64,000 bases of DNA. It comes from JADGQN01 sp035315185 (GTDB taxonomy: Bacteria; Desulfobacterota; Syntrophorhabdia; Syntrophorhabdales; WCHB1-27). Under the pieces are notes generated by a model. The model was given only the letters and a program-made list of their open reading frames with translations. It was not told the DNA's origin and ran no database searches. Positions 1-7,538 of this stretch are shown here, piece by piece. The stretch lies in NCBI GenBank assembly GCA_035315185.1, contig DATFYE010000104.1, positions 1 through 64,000 of the forward strand, written 5' to 3'. A program made the translations under genes and the position numbers. The number at the start of each line of letters is the position of its first letter. The first letter of the stretch is position 1.

Positions 1-120
1 GAGGACGTGATTGAACGGGTGCCGGTACGACAGACCCTCGTTGAATGCGGCAACCCCAAAACGAGAAGAAAAGTGTTACCTATGTCCCTGGAATAACGTG
101 TAACCCATGTACCCGGACCA
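1..120 (+). mobile_element. possible insertion-sequence remnant (right edge)
   Basis: Frame 1 is open from the window edge to a TAA at 94-96 and could be the C-terminus of a transposase or integrase, but too little is present to identify it. Two similar 19 bp stretches follow as a direct repeat 26 bp apart (72-90, GTGTTACCTATGTCCCTGG; 98-116, GTGTAACCCATGTACCCGG). Words like GTTACCTATGT next to a transposase 3' end resemble IS481/IS21-type termini; that comparison is from memory. A chance repeat cannot be excluded. Confidence 0.33.
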
Positions 121-215
121 TACCACCAAGGTGGGTAACAAGGCGCTGCAGCGGATCGGTGGGAAAAGGCACCCACCTCCCGCTGAGCTTTCCGTTCGGC
201 CATGAAATCCGGAGG

Positions 216-251
216 TTGCTTGTATAGACATGGTATGATATAATGTCATAC
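216..251 (+). promoter_or_regulatory. sigma-70 promoter with overlapping operator for the toxin-antitoxin pair
   Basis: TTGCTT (216-221), a 17 bp spacer and a perfect TATAAT (239-244). The inverted repeat GTATGA-N7-TCATAC (233-238 and 246-251) straddles the -10 box, the usual place for an autoregulatory RHH antitoxin operator. The antitoxin start is 22 bp downstream of the repeat. Confidence 0.7.
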
Positions 252-272
252 TATCGTCAGGAGGGCGAGAAG

Positions 273-515
273 ATGGCTAAGGAAAAGATAGCAATTACAC
301 TGGATAAGGAATTCATTGGTGAATTAGATGGGCTAGTCAGAAGGCATGTTTATCAAAACCGTAGTCAGGTCATCCAAGAAGCGGTAAGTGAAAAGCTACT
401 ACGCCTGAAACGAAGCAGGCTGGCGATCGAATGTGCCAAGCTCGACCGTGTAGCTGAGAAAGCTATGGCCGAGGAGGGACTGAGCGAGGACGTGAGCCAA
501 TGGCCCGAGTACTGA
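273..515 (+). CDS. ribbon-helix-helix (CopG-type) antitoxin
   Basis: An 80-residue protein that probably binds DNA through an N-terminal ribbon-helix-helix and neutralises the downstream MazF-like toxin with its acidic C-terminus. Residues 4-11 (EKIAITLD) fit the beta strand and the next 40 residues fit the two helices, including NRSQVIQEAV. The ATG at 273 follows GGAGGGCGAG; an upstream in-frame ATG at 243 lies inside the promoter -10 region and was rejected. It overlaps the toxin gene by 16 bp, which implies translational coupling. Repression through the inverted repeat over its promoter is inferred. Confidence 0.85.
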   Translation: MAKEKIAITLDKEFIGELDGLVRRHVYQNRSQVIQEAVSEKLLRLKRSRLAIECAKLDRVAEKAMAEEGLSEDVSQWPEY

Positions 516-835
516 GAGGGGAGATTCGGTGGGCGGATTTGAACCCCACGCGGGGAAGGGAGCAAGCTGGGCTTCGTCCCGTTTTGATTCTGAGTCACGA
601 CATTTTTAATGAGCGGTCGGGGACGGTCATAGCTGTCGCAATTACAAGCCAGCCACAAAGAGCGGGATTCCCTTTAACACTTGAGCTGAAAACCGGCAAA
701 CTGCCAAAACAGTCTTGGGTTAAGATCAGTCAAATTCGGACTCTCTCTGTAGAGAGAATCGGAAAGCTTATGGGCAAGGCTACTCAAGAAGAAATGATTC
801 GGGTAGTCGAAGGTCTAAACGAGATAATTGCGTAA
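500..835 (+). CDS. MazF/PemK-family mRNA interferase toxin
   Basis: A 111-residue protein of usual MazF length, with the family opening (RGEIRWADLNPTRGREQAGLRPVLI in shortened form: RGEIRWADL then GLRPVLILS), a central SGTVIAVAITSQ strand and a C-terminal helix. Members cleave single-stranded RNA at short specific sequences and halt translation. Its ATG lies inside the antitoxin gene, and the pair is a complete type II module. The nearby IS-like edge fits the usual association of such modules with mobile DNA. Cleavage specificity cannot be read from the sequence. Confidence 0.88.
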   Translation: MARVLRGEIRWADLNPTRGREQAGLRPVLILSHDIFNERSGTVIAVAITSQPQRAGFPLTLELKTGKLPKQSWVKISQIRTLSVERIGKLMGKATQEEMIRVVEGLNEIIA

Positions 836-985
836 CCACGCCATGCAGCGGATACGGCGACACTCGTAGCCAAGCAATCTCAAAGACACAGGCATTAGCC
901 TTGCGGGTCCTGGCCGATCGACCTGGCCTTGCCCCTGAAGACCTATGATATATTAAAAGAACTGAAGAGGAAACAGGGTGTCGAT

Positions 986-1231
986 ATGGCGAAGCACTCC
1001 CATGATTTTGCAGAAACGTTTGACGGTATTTTGGGCTATGGTCTTGACAGGCAGACCGACGAGAATACAGTACAAGTCTACCTACAGAAATTTTCGGACG
1101 ATCGTCTGATGAAAATCATCCTGAAACGGATGACCGATGAAGATTTAACTGAGGTGTTCGAGATTATAGGTAAAATGTTGAGAAAGTATCTGACCGAGCC
1201 GGAATATCACCAACTGTTTCTCAAAGAATGA
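986..1231 (+). CDS. small conserved-looking hypothetical protein
   Basis: I do not recognise this 81-residue soluble protein. It opens MAKHSHDFAETFDGILGYG and is rich in charged residues, with a predicted helical C-terminal half (LTEVFEIIGKMLRKYL). It has no signal peptide, membrane segment or cysteine pair. The frame is open from a TTG at 929, but the ATG at 986 is preferred because of the codon and the AGAGG upstream, although that spacing is long. It converges on pncB, and one of the 128 bp structured elements fills the gap. Confidence 0.6.
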   Translation: MAKHSHDFAETFDGILGYGLDRQTDENTVQVYLQKFSDDRLMKIILKRMTDEDLTEVFEIIGKMLRKYLTEPEYHQLFLKE

Positions 1232-1259
1232 TCAGCTCTATCATTCTCCGCATTACGTG

Positions 1260-1387
1260 TACCGGTTTGGATTCAAGATGCATACCGAGGCGCTCCGAGG
1301 ACTGGACTACGGAGACGTACCTTGGGGTACATCGAGTAAGGACAGGCCGAAGGGCAACGAAGGTAGGCGCTTGAAGGCAAATCGGTA
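1260..1387 (-). repeat. structured intergenic element, copy 1 (128 bp)
   Basis: Most divergent of three copies (others 6249-6371 and 52115-52237). Read on the minus strand it begins immediately after the pncB stop codon. Ends are an 18 bp imperfect inverted repeat (TACCGATTTGCCTTCAAG and CTTGAATCCAAACCGGTA) and the centre is a GTACC-CCAA-GGTAC hairpin. Shared internal words include CTACCTTCGTTG and GCGCCTCGGT. It sits between convergent genes. Confidence 0.8.
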
Positions 1388-3145
1388 TCAGGTGATCTCG
1401 GAAATAGGGGCCTCCTGCATCCAGATTTCATGCATGGACCGGTACAGGTCCTCACTCACCGAGACCTTGTAGGGTGTGGGATTAACAGCTCTCAGGTGAT
1501 CAGGGCGTACTACGGAAATCTGATCAATGACGTAGTCGCGGATAACATCGAGCGGAGGGAAAGCGAAGGTCTGGCGGCCGTTCCAGACGCACTTGTGGAG
1601 AGGAATGACATTCTTCGGTACCACGTAGGCGCGCTTCGCTTCTCTTAAGGGATGACGGCACAGAATCCGTTCACCGATTGCTGGAGGCTCTTTTCCTGCT
1701 TCGATCATCAAATCTATTACCGGATGCCGATCATCGCCTATAAGCCTGTAAATCTCTTTCCGGCCGGGGATCGTCATTTTGTCCGGCTCGTCGGAAAGCT
1801 TAATCCTTGGCTGGCCATTTACGGCAACGAGCTTATACACGCAGCCGAGAGCCGGCTGCGCTCTGCAGGTGACCAGGTGTGTGCCTATGCCGAAGATATC
1901 AATCTCGTGTCCCTGCTGTGCGAGAGAGTAAAGGATCGCTTCGTCGATATCATTGCTTGCCAGGATGGAAAGAGCGCCGAAGGATTCTATCGAAAAAACC
2001 TCGGCTGCTTTTCGGAGCAGCTTCCTCGTCTCTTTTGAGAAGTAAGCGAGATCGCCCGAGTCGAGCCTGATCCCGATAGGTTTGTGTCCGGTTTCTATAA
2101 GCGCGAGGGCAACGCAGATAAAGTTCGGTACGCCGGATTCCAGCGTGTTATACGTGTCCACAAGCGCTAGAAGACCATCCGGGAAGGCTTGCGCATAAGA
2201 GATGAACGCGGCAAGCTCGCCATCGTTGGTGTGGTCGTAGCCGAGTTTATAGCGATACCGAAGCACGAGCCCGAGAAAATCATGGACCTTTCCATCCGGT
2301 CCGGCCAGTTGAGGATTGGTAATCTCGTCCAGGCCGAAAAAGGCGCTGACGTAAGAATGTGCCATGGTCCCTTTTGTCGGAAGTCCGAAGAGCTGCCCGG
2401 CCCGAACATTGCTCGTTGCATTAAACCCGCCGATGTAGCTGTACCGAGAGGCGGAAACAGCGCCATCAGGCCCTTGGGCCCGGCGAAGACCGAATTCGAC
2501 CAGTCCTTTATTTTGACCGGCGGCCAGTCTGAACCTGGCGGCATTGGTTGCGATCAGACTGGGAAAACTTGTCAGGTTCAAGAACGTGGTTTCTTGCATT
2601 TGAGCAATGGCCAGCGGCCCCTCCACCCGGATAAGCGGAATGCGTGGGAAAACGATCGTGCCCTCCGGCACCGCATAAATCTTGAGTTCGGAACAGTCAA
2701 GACTTTTAAGCCATCCGAAGAAATCAGGCTCGCAATGACGCACAGGCCCGGGCACCCGCAGATCATTTTTTGGGTATTCTTTCGGTTCCCAGTGTTCCGT
2801 GCCCCAAGGGTCATAACGCAGCTCCTCATAGCCGCTGGAAGTCTCCCTGATAAAGCCGTTTTTCAAGCCGAATTCAAAGTCGCGCCGTAATTCTTCCTTT
2901 TGGCGCACAACGCCATCCCGGAGGAAGCTTATATCTGCATCGCTAAAGCTGAACGCATGCACAGAGCGGACAACTTCTTCGAGGCCGGCGAAGATGGTAA
3001 ATTCGCCTCCGAACGGGTTCTTCCTGAAAAAGAGATCGAATACGGCGTTATCCTTGTGCTTGCCTTTTTTCCAGTACCCGTAAGCCATGGTGATTTCGTA
3101 CAGGTCAGTAAGCATGGGTCCCACAAAAGAGTTCGATGGTCTCAC
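1388..3145 (-). CDS. pncB: nicotinate phosphoribosyltransferase
   Basis: Converts nicotinate, PRPP and ATP to nicotinate mononucleotide in the Preiss-Handler NAD salvage pathway. The 585-residue protein has the N-terminal MLTDLYEITMAYGYW motif, the GPDGAVSASRYSYIGGF phosphoribosyl region, GTMAHSYV with the His expected to be phosphorylated, and IRLDSGDLAYFS. Length matches the long NAPRT class. The start is a GTG at 3145, seven bases after AAAGGAG on the minus strand. A nicotinamidase that would make its substrate is encoded at 51034-51681. Its stop codon abuts structured element copy 1. Confidence 0.93.
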   Translation of the reverse strand: MRPSNSFVGPMLTDLYEITMAYGYWKKGKHKDNAVFDLFFRKNPFGGEFTIFAGLEEVVRSVHAFSFSDADISFLRDGVVRQKEELRRDFEFGLKNGFIRETSSGYEELRYDPWGTEHWEPKEYPKNDLRVPGPVRHCEPDFFGWLKSLDCSELKIYAVPEGTIVFPRIPLIRVEGPLAIAQMQETTFLNLTSFPSLIATNAARFRLAAGQNKGLVEFGLRRAQGPDGAVSASRYSYIGGFNATSNVRAGQLFGLPTKGTMAHSYVSAFFGLDEITNPQLAGPDGKVHDFLGLVLRYRYKLGYDHTNDGELAAFISYAQAFPDGLLALVDTYNTLESGVPNFICVALALIETGHKPIGIRLDSGDLAYFSKETRKLLRKAAEVFSIESFGALSILASNDIDEAILYSLAQQGHEIDIFGIGTHLVTCRAQPALGCVYKLVAVNGQPRIKLSDEPDKMTIPGRKEIYRLIGDDRHPVIDLMIEAGKEPPAIGERILCRHPLREAKRAYVVPKNVIPLHKCVWNGRQTFAFPPLDVIRDYVIDQISVVRPDHLRAVNPTPYKVSVSEDLYRSMHEIWMQEAPISEIT

Positions 3146-3427
3146 CCGTCTTCTCCTTTTCTCGTTCGGCCGGCGACCTTGGGTGCTGACCCGGGATCCT
3201 TATCTCGGTCGGAGCCTTTGCACGTTAGCAACCAACGACATCTTTCCAGTGCGAAATGGTTTGCGGAACCACCCGGTATCAGGGCGAGCAGGTATCCCAG
3301 GTTCTGGCGTGCGTTCATATAATTGTGTTTGGTGCCCCCGAACATGTCGATTAGATTCAGGCATGTAATAGTAGAGCCTTCTCAACGGGGAAGGAACCGT
3401 CGAGCAGGCCAAACATCGGACAGAGTA
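3146..3427. other. intergenic region, nothing recognised
   Basis: A 282 bp gap between pncB and the GYD gene, both on the minus strand. It contains the pncB ribosome binding site at its left end. I see no convincing gene, RNA or repeat; short open frames here lack ribosome binding sites. Confidence 0.5.
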
Positions 3428-3721
3428 TCAGTGTTCCTTTTTCAGCTTTTCGATGAACTCGGGCACTGGTATGGCTGCGAGTGTCACAATCTGGATCGTT
3501 CCCCGAGCGCCCAGCTCCATTGAAACCCGCGCTATGACCTCGTTGCTGGGTGCCTCGATCACGTTCACAAAATCATAGGGTCCCAGAACCGCGTATTGGG
3601 CATGTACTTTGGCCCCCATGCGCTCTATTTCTTTATTTACCTCGAGAATCCGTTCAGGGTTCTTCTTGATCGTTTTTCGGCCTTCGTCTGTCAAGTTGCT
3701 TATCATGATATAGAGTCCCAT
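3428..3721 (-). CDS. GYD-domain protein
   Basis: A 97-residue protein of the GYD family (ferredoxin-like fold, function unknown), which usually contains a Gly-Tyr/Pro-Asp turn; here it is LGPYDFVNVIEAPS around residues 46-59. The N-terminal MGLYIMISNLTDEGRKTI and the stretch RGTIQIVTLAAIPVPEF fit the family. A strong ribosome binding site (AAGGAGG) precedes the ATG. It appears to be a single-gene unit with its own promoter. Nothing in the context fixes a role. Confidence 0.85.
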   Translation of the reverse strand: MGLYIMISNLTDEGRKTIKKNPERILEVNKEIERMGAKVHAQYAVLGPYDFVNVIEAPSNEVIARVSMELGARGTIQIVTLAAIPVPEFIEKLKKEH

Positions 3722-3741
3722 GTTCGTACCTCCTTATTTTC

Positions 3742-3769
3742 ATTCTAGTATAATTTTCTATGGAGTCAA
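3742..3769 (-). promoter_or_regulatory. sigma-70 promoter of the GYD gene
   Basis: On the minus strand TTGACT (3764-3769), a 16 bp spacer and TAGAAT (3742-3747), 20 bp before the ATG with AAGGAGG between. Confidence 0.5.
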
Positions 3770-3776
3770 ATAGATT

Positions 3777-4832
3777 CTAAGAGGCCTTTCGAATCGTGCC
3801 TCCTCCAAGCACCCTATCTCCTTCGTATAATACCACAGACTGGCCCGGGGTGATAGCCGAAACGAAATCGTCAAAGGTAACCTCGAGCTGGCCATTGCGC
3901 AGGGTGTACGTACAGGGCTCCTCTCTCTGTCGATATCGAACTTTGCCGAGGGCCCTGCCGGAGGGTTGGGCGCCGAGCATATTCACCTGATCCGCTATGA
4001 GAAAGCGGCCGCGCAAATGTTCTTTTGGCCCCACGATCAGTACGTTCTCCTCGGCTCTGATTTCTGTCACGTAAAGAGGTTCGGCGTAAGGGATATTGAG
4101 CCCTCTGCGCTGGCCCACAGTGTAAAGATGAATGCCTTCGTGAATCCCCAAATGCTTGCCGTCACGAAGATATATGTCACCTTTTTTCAGAGGAATGTAC
4201 CGGCTTAGGAACCCTCTGTAGTCACTCTCCGGTATAAAGCAAATGTCCTGACTCTCCCTTACCCTTGAAGAGTCCCACGCCAATCCGGTCATAGTAAGGC
4301 GGACGGCTTCCTTAGTATGGCCGGACAGGGGGAAGAGGAGCGATGAAAGGCGGTGTTGCTCGATGGGATAAAGAAAATAAGATTGGTCTTTGGACCTGTC
4401 TTTTCCTTTTTTGAGAAAAGATCCTGATTCCGATTTCTCGATGGCCGCATAGTGACCCGTTGCCACCGCATCGGCTCCCAGTGTTAAGGCCATCTGTAAA
4501 AAGGCCGAAAATTTAATATGCTGATTGCAGAGTATGCATGGGTTAGGGGTTCTGCCACAGCGGTATTCGGCAACAAACCTCTCGATCACCTGTTCTTCAA
4601 ACTGAGGCCGCAAGTTGATGACGTAGTGGGCAATCGACAGGCTGTCCGCGACTTTTCGCGCCCTCGTTGTGCTGTCCAGGGAGCAGCATGCCTTCGGATT
4701 CCGCGTGTTGATAATGGCTTTTGGAAGGAGGGCAAAGGTTACCCCAATAACCTTGAATCCCTGCTTTTTCAGGAGGTAAGCGGAAAAAGAGCTGTCAAGC
4801 CCGCCGCTCATGGCCACAAAGACGGTTTGCAC
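3777..4832 (-). CDS. mnmA: tRNA-uridine 2-sulfurtransferase
   Basis: Thiolates position 2 of U34 in Glu, Gln and Lys tRNAs. The 351-residue protein has the PP-loop SGGLDSS at residues 9-15, catalytic Cys99 within PNPCILC, and Cys198 within SQDICFIPE, the expected pair for persulfide transfer. The frame is open to a TTG at 4874, but family members begin just before VFVAMSGG, so the GTG at 4832 is chosen; neither start has a clear ribosome binding site. It is transcribed divergently from the S41 protease gene. The family is certain; the start is not. Confidence 0.92.
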   Translation of the reverse strand: MQTVFVAMSGGLDSSFSAYLLKKQGFKVIGVTFALLPKAIINTRNPKACCSLDSTTRARKVADSLSIAHYVINLRPQFEEQVIERFVAEYRCGRTPNPCILCNQHIKFSAFLQMALTLGADAVATGHYAAIEKSESGSFLKKGKDRSKDQSYFLYPIEQHRLSSLLFPLSGHTKEAVRLTMTGLAWDSSRVRESQDICFIPESDYRGFLSRYIPLKKGDIYLRDGKHLGIHEGIHLYTVGQRRGLNIPYAEPLYVTEIRAEENVLIVGPKEHLRGRFLIADQVNMLGAQPSGRALGKVRYRQREEPCTYTLRNGQLEVTFDDFVSAITPGQSVVLYEGDRVLGGGTIRKAS

Positions 4833-4913
4833 CCGGTAATGGTACCACGTGTCGGTTTGGATTGAAAGTTGCAAGAGATTGTAGTATTATCACGGGACAC
4901 AAGGAGGCTGTGC

Positions 4914-6248
4914 ATGCGTATGAAACTAAAGCTTTCACTCGTAGTGCTTTTAGCTGGGGTATTCTTCCTGGGGTTCGTCGTTGGCGCTCAGGATAAGAGA
5001 CCTGCCAGGGGAGCCGAGAATAAAGAGATATACGAATACTTGAAAACCTTCTCTGACGTCATCGACCTCGTCAAGAAGAACTACGTTGATACGACACAGG
5101 ATCGGGACCTGGTTTATGCTGCCATAAAGGGTGTGCTGGAGTCACTCGACCCGCACTCCTCTTTTTTGACACCCGACATGTATAAAGAGATGCAGACCGA
5201 GACCAAAGGTGAATTCGGCGGCATTGGCATAGAGATCACGATCAAAGACGGGTTTCCTACGGTCATCACGGCAATAGAAGATACCCCGGCCTTTAAGGCC
5301 GGTCTGAAGCCGGGCGACCAGATTATTCGGATTGACGGCAAGCCTTCCAAGGGCATGGGGCTCGTTGATGTGGTGAAGCTTATTCGCGGCCAGAAAGGGA
5401 AGCCGGTCTCCTTAACGATCATGAGAGAAGGCTTTACGGCACCCAAGGATTATCAGGTTGTGCGGGACGTTATCGTTGTGAAGAGCGTCAAATACAAAAT
5501 GCTCGACAATGACTACGGATACGTCAGGATAACGCAGTTTCAGGAAAAAACAGCTAAAGATCTCGACAATGCCATCAAGGAGCTACGGAAATCTGAGGGT
5601 GGAAAGCAGCTTAAAGGGATCGTCCTGGATCTTAGGAATGACCCGGGTGGACTTCTCGACCAGGCGGTTGATGTGTCTGATAAGTTCATGAGCGATGGCT
5701 TGATCACATACATTGAGGGAAGAAAAGCAGATTCCAAAATGAAGTATTACGCAAAAAAGAAGGATGATGACTTTATGGGTCCGCTCGTGGTCCTTGTGAA
5801 TGAGGGGAGTGCAAGCGGGTCCGAGATCGTGGCCGGTGCGCTTCAGGATTCTAAGAGGGCCGTCATTGTGGGCACGAAGACCTTCGGCAAGGGCTCGGTA
5901 CAGACCATCATTCCTCTTGGAGATGGGTCGGCCGTGCGGTTGACAACGGCCAAGTATTATACTCCCAAGGGACGCTCCATCCAGGCGGAAGGCATAGCGC
6001 CAGACATCGTTGTCGAGAACGATCTGACGAGGAAACGGGACAGAATAATCGCGCCCATCAAGGAAAGAGACCTGGAGAAGCATCTTGAGGGCGATACCCA
6101 GAAGAAACCGAATAATCAAGTTGCCCCGGCTGTCCCGAATCAAGCTGCGCCTTCAGACGCCGAAAAGAAGAGCCTGGAGGACGAGGATTTTCAGCTTTAC
6201 ATGGCGGTGCAGATACTGAAGAGCTGGGACACCCTGCGCGGCAAATAG
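4914..6248 (+). CDS. ctpA: S41 family carboxy-terminal processing protease
   Basis: A periplasmic serine protease that trims the C-termini of envelope proteins. The 444-residue protein has an N-terminal signal or anchor (residues 5-24), a PDZ domain at roughly 95-185 (GGIGIEITI to LTIM), and a peptidase domain with GSASGSEIVAGAL holding Ser301 and GTKTFGKGSVQT holding Lys326, 25 residues apart as usual for the dyad. The C-terminal 60 residues are Pro/Asn/Ala rich. The ATG at 4914 follows AAGGAGG at 4901-4907; the longer frame from 4869 was rejected. Structured element copy 2 begins directly after the TAG. Confidence 0.93.
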   Translation: MRMKLKLSLVVLLAGVFFLGFVVGAQDKRPARGAENKEIYEYLKTFSDVIDLVKKNYVDTTQDRDLVYAAIKGVLESLDPHSSFLTPDMYKEMQTETKGEFGGIGIEITIKDGFPTVITAIEDTPAFKAGLKPGDQIIRIDGKPSKGMGLVDVVKLIRGQKGKPVSLTIMREGFTAPKDYQVVRDVIVVKSVKYKMLDNDYGYVRITQFQEKTAKDLDNAIKELRKSEGGKQLKGIVLDLRNDPGGLLDQAVDVSDKFMSDGLITYIEGRKADSKMKYYAKKKDDDFMGPLVVLVNEGSASGSEIVAGALQDSKRAVIVGTKTFGKGSVQTIIPLGDGSAVRLTTAKYYTPKGRSIQAEGIAPDIVVENDLTRKRDRIIAPIKERDLEKHLEGDTQKKPNNQVAPAVPNQAAPSDAEKKSLEDEDFQLYMAVQILKSWDTLRGK

Positions 6249-6371
6249 TAACGATTCGGCTTCGCGCGTATACCTTCGTTGTCGCTGCGTCGCTCTCCTC
6301 GACGTACTAATAGTACGCCTGCGTCGGCTCCTCGCTGCCGCCTCGGTCTCCGACACGAATCCAAATCGTTA
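6249..6371 (+). repeat. structured intergenic element, copy 2 (123 bp)
   Basis: Begins at the first base after the protease stop codon and faces a convergent gene. It is the same length as copy 3 and I estimate about 85% identity by eye. End arms are TAACGATTCGGCTTCG and CGAATCCAAATCGTTA (14 of 16 pairs); the centre is GTACT-AAT-AGTAC. Confidence 0.85.
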
Positions 6372-6395
6372 CCATTGCAAGCCGGACCTACCGTC

Positions 6396-6415
6396 ATTCC
6401 GGCGAAAGCCGGAAT
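6396..6415. repeat. dispersed ATTCC-type palindromic repeat
   Basis: ATTCCGGCGAAAGCCGGAAT is a near-perfect 20 bp inverted repeat inside the context GTC-ATTCC...GGAAT-CCAG. Repeats of this form (ATTCC-N-GGAATCCAG, dRS3-like) are scattered in intergenic DNA of many proteobacteria. Only one copy was seen here. Confidence 0.6.
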
Positions 6416-6531
6416 CCAGTTTCTACATTATTTTGTAGGCCGCGAATTCCGCCGAGAGACTACGGTGCGAATGCCGCCTTTTTGCAGGTACAGTATTTAC
6501 CGGAGTGTACACACTTGAAGCCAGATGGGTA

Positions 6532-6897
6532 TCAGTCTTCGCCGAGGAGGTAGTTCATCTTACAGTGTGGGCAGTTCCACACCTTTTTGCTTACCTTAAA
6601 GAGAAGTTCGTTGCATTGTGAACAGACCGGTGGTTGACCATCCGGAATGGCTGGCTCCTCCTCTGTTGTCTTGGTCTGCTGCTGTGCTTTCTTGGTGCGT
6701 GAGCTGGAAAGGTCTACGCCAAGTTTCCTGGCTAGATTTATGAGGGCGTGGTCAAATCCTTCCCTGTACCGGTATAAGGATTTTACCTGCTCCTTGTCCC
6801 GCGTGGAGTTAACGAGACGCCACCAGAGTTCGTAACTTTCCCTATGCGTCTTGAGCATCGCTTCTCTTATTTCTTCGTCACTGAATGCTTTTGACAT
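6532..6897 (-). CDS. zinc-ribbon hypothetical protein
   Basis: A 121-residue protein beginning MSKAFSDEEIREAMLK. The first 70 residues are predicted helical and charged, then comes a Gln/Lys/Thr/Glu linker, and the C-terminus has a CSQCNELLF...CPHCKMNYL zinc ribbon (two Cys-x2-Cys pairs). The start at 6897 lies inside the end of the upstream thioesterase gene, a 20 bp overlap, so the two are probably co-translated. An in-frame start at 6957 would lengthen the overlap and was rejected. The ribbon suggests nucleic-acid or protein binding; no function is assigned. Confidence 0.68.
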   Translation of the reverse strand: MSKAFSDEEIREAMLKTHRESYELWWRLVNSTRDKEQVKSLYRYREGFDHALINLARKLGVDLSSSRTKKAQQQTKTTEEEPAIPDGQPPVCSQCNELLFKVSKKVWNCPHCKMNYLLGED

Positions 6898-7276
6898 GCA
6901 CAAGGAGCCTTTTCTTGAAATCGTCTGGTATCCGCTTGGGTTTGCCTGTCGCGTCAACGCAGACCATCAATGTTTCGCCGCGCGTCACCGCTTTATCGTT
7001 CTTCAGAATCGTGTGGGTAAAGGTGAACTGTGCGTTCTTAACATCAGAGACCGAGGTGTGCGCCTCGAGCTCATCCCCGTACTGAGATTTGTCCAGCAAA
7101 TCGAGAAGCACCTTTTTTACGAGAACAAAAGTACCCTGTTTTTCCCACTCCGGGAGCAGTATACCGATGGACGCTAAAAACTCGAACCACGACTTCTCGA
7201 AAAGCTTGAGGTAGTTCGCGAAATAGACGACGCCTCCGGCGTCAGTGTCCTGGTAATAGACTCTTGTCCGAAACAT
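6878..7276 (-). CDS. YbgC/4-hydroxybenzoyl-CoA thioesterase family protein
   Basis: Hydrolyses an acyl-CoA thioester through a hot-dog fold. The 132-residue protein opens MFRTRVYYQDTDAGGVVYF, matching the family signature in which the Asp of DTDAGGVVYF is catalytic, followed by ANYLKLFEKSWFEFL. Length is typical (about 130). YbgC proteins are often linked to Tol-Pal, but no tol genes are nearby; in an aromatic degrader a role on aromatic or short-chain acyl-CoAs is also possible. It is first in a two-gene unit with the zinc-ribbon gene. Confidence 0.86.
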   Translation of the reverse strand: MFRTRVYYQDTDAGGVVYFANYLKLFEKSWFEFLASIGILLPEWEKQGTFVLVKKVLLDLLDKSQYGDELEAHTSVSDVKNAQFTFTHTILKNDKAVTRGETLMVCVDATGKPKRIPDDFKKRLLVHVKSIQ

Positions 7277-7350
7277 AGCTCAGTAATACCATGATTGAAG
7301 GCTGAGCGTCAACTGCGCCCCCTGGGCAGTAGGGCAGTTTCAAGATACCG

Positions 7351-7421
7351 TTCAATTGGTTCTATTGGTTTGACTGGTTACAACCAATTGAACCAATGAA
7401 ACCAATCAAACCAATAAAACC
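7351..7421. repeat. inverted array of CCAAT-containing 9-mers
   Basis: Right arm (7382-7421) is built of 9 bp units such as CCAATTGAA, CCAATGAAA, CCAATCAAA and CCAATAAAA. The left arm (7351-7380) carries the same units in reverse complement, giving a long imperfect hairpin. Direct arrays of the same words occur at 26960-27009 and 49124-49160. Confidence 0.7.
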
Positions 7422-7538
7422 GAACTTGCTGTCTGCTGTTTTTCCTGGTGTAACGCGGCGGTGTTTTGTTGTATAGTGTTTTGGTCATCTGTAGCGTGGC
7501 TAACGGGTTCTTTTCACCGCTTAAGTGGGGGATTGTAT

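Noticed and set aside
45..227. A 60-codon frame at the left edge
   Set aside because: It crosses the repeat-like IS end, has no ribosome binding site and gives an unconvincing low-complexity protein.
2189..2890. A 233-codon plus-strand frame inside pncB
   Set aside because: It is wholly antisense to a clear nicotinate phosphoribosyltransferase and has no ribosome binding site or domain.
4869..4913. N-terminal extension of the S41 protease
   Set aside because: It contains the ribosome binding site of the ATG at 4914 and would spoil the signal peptide.
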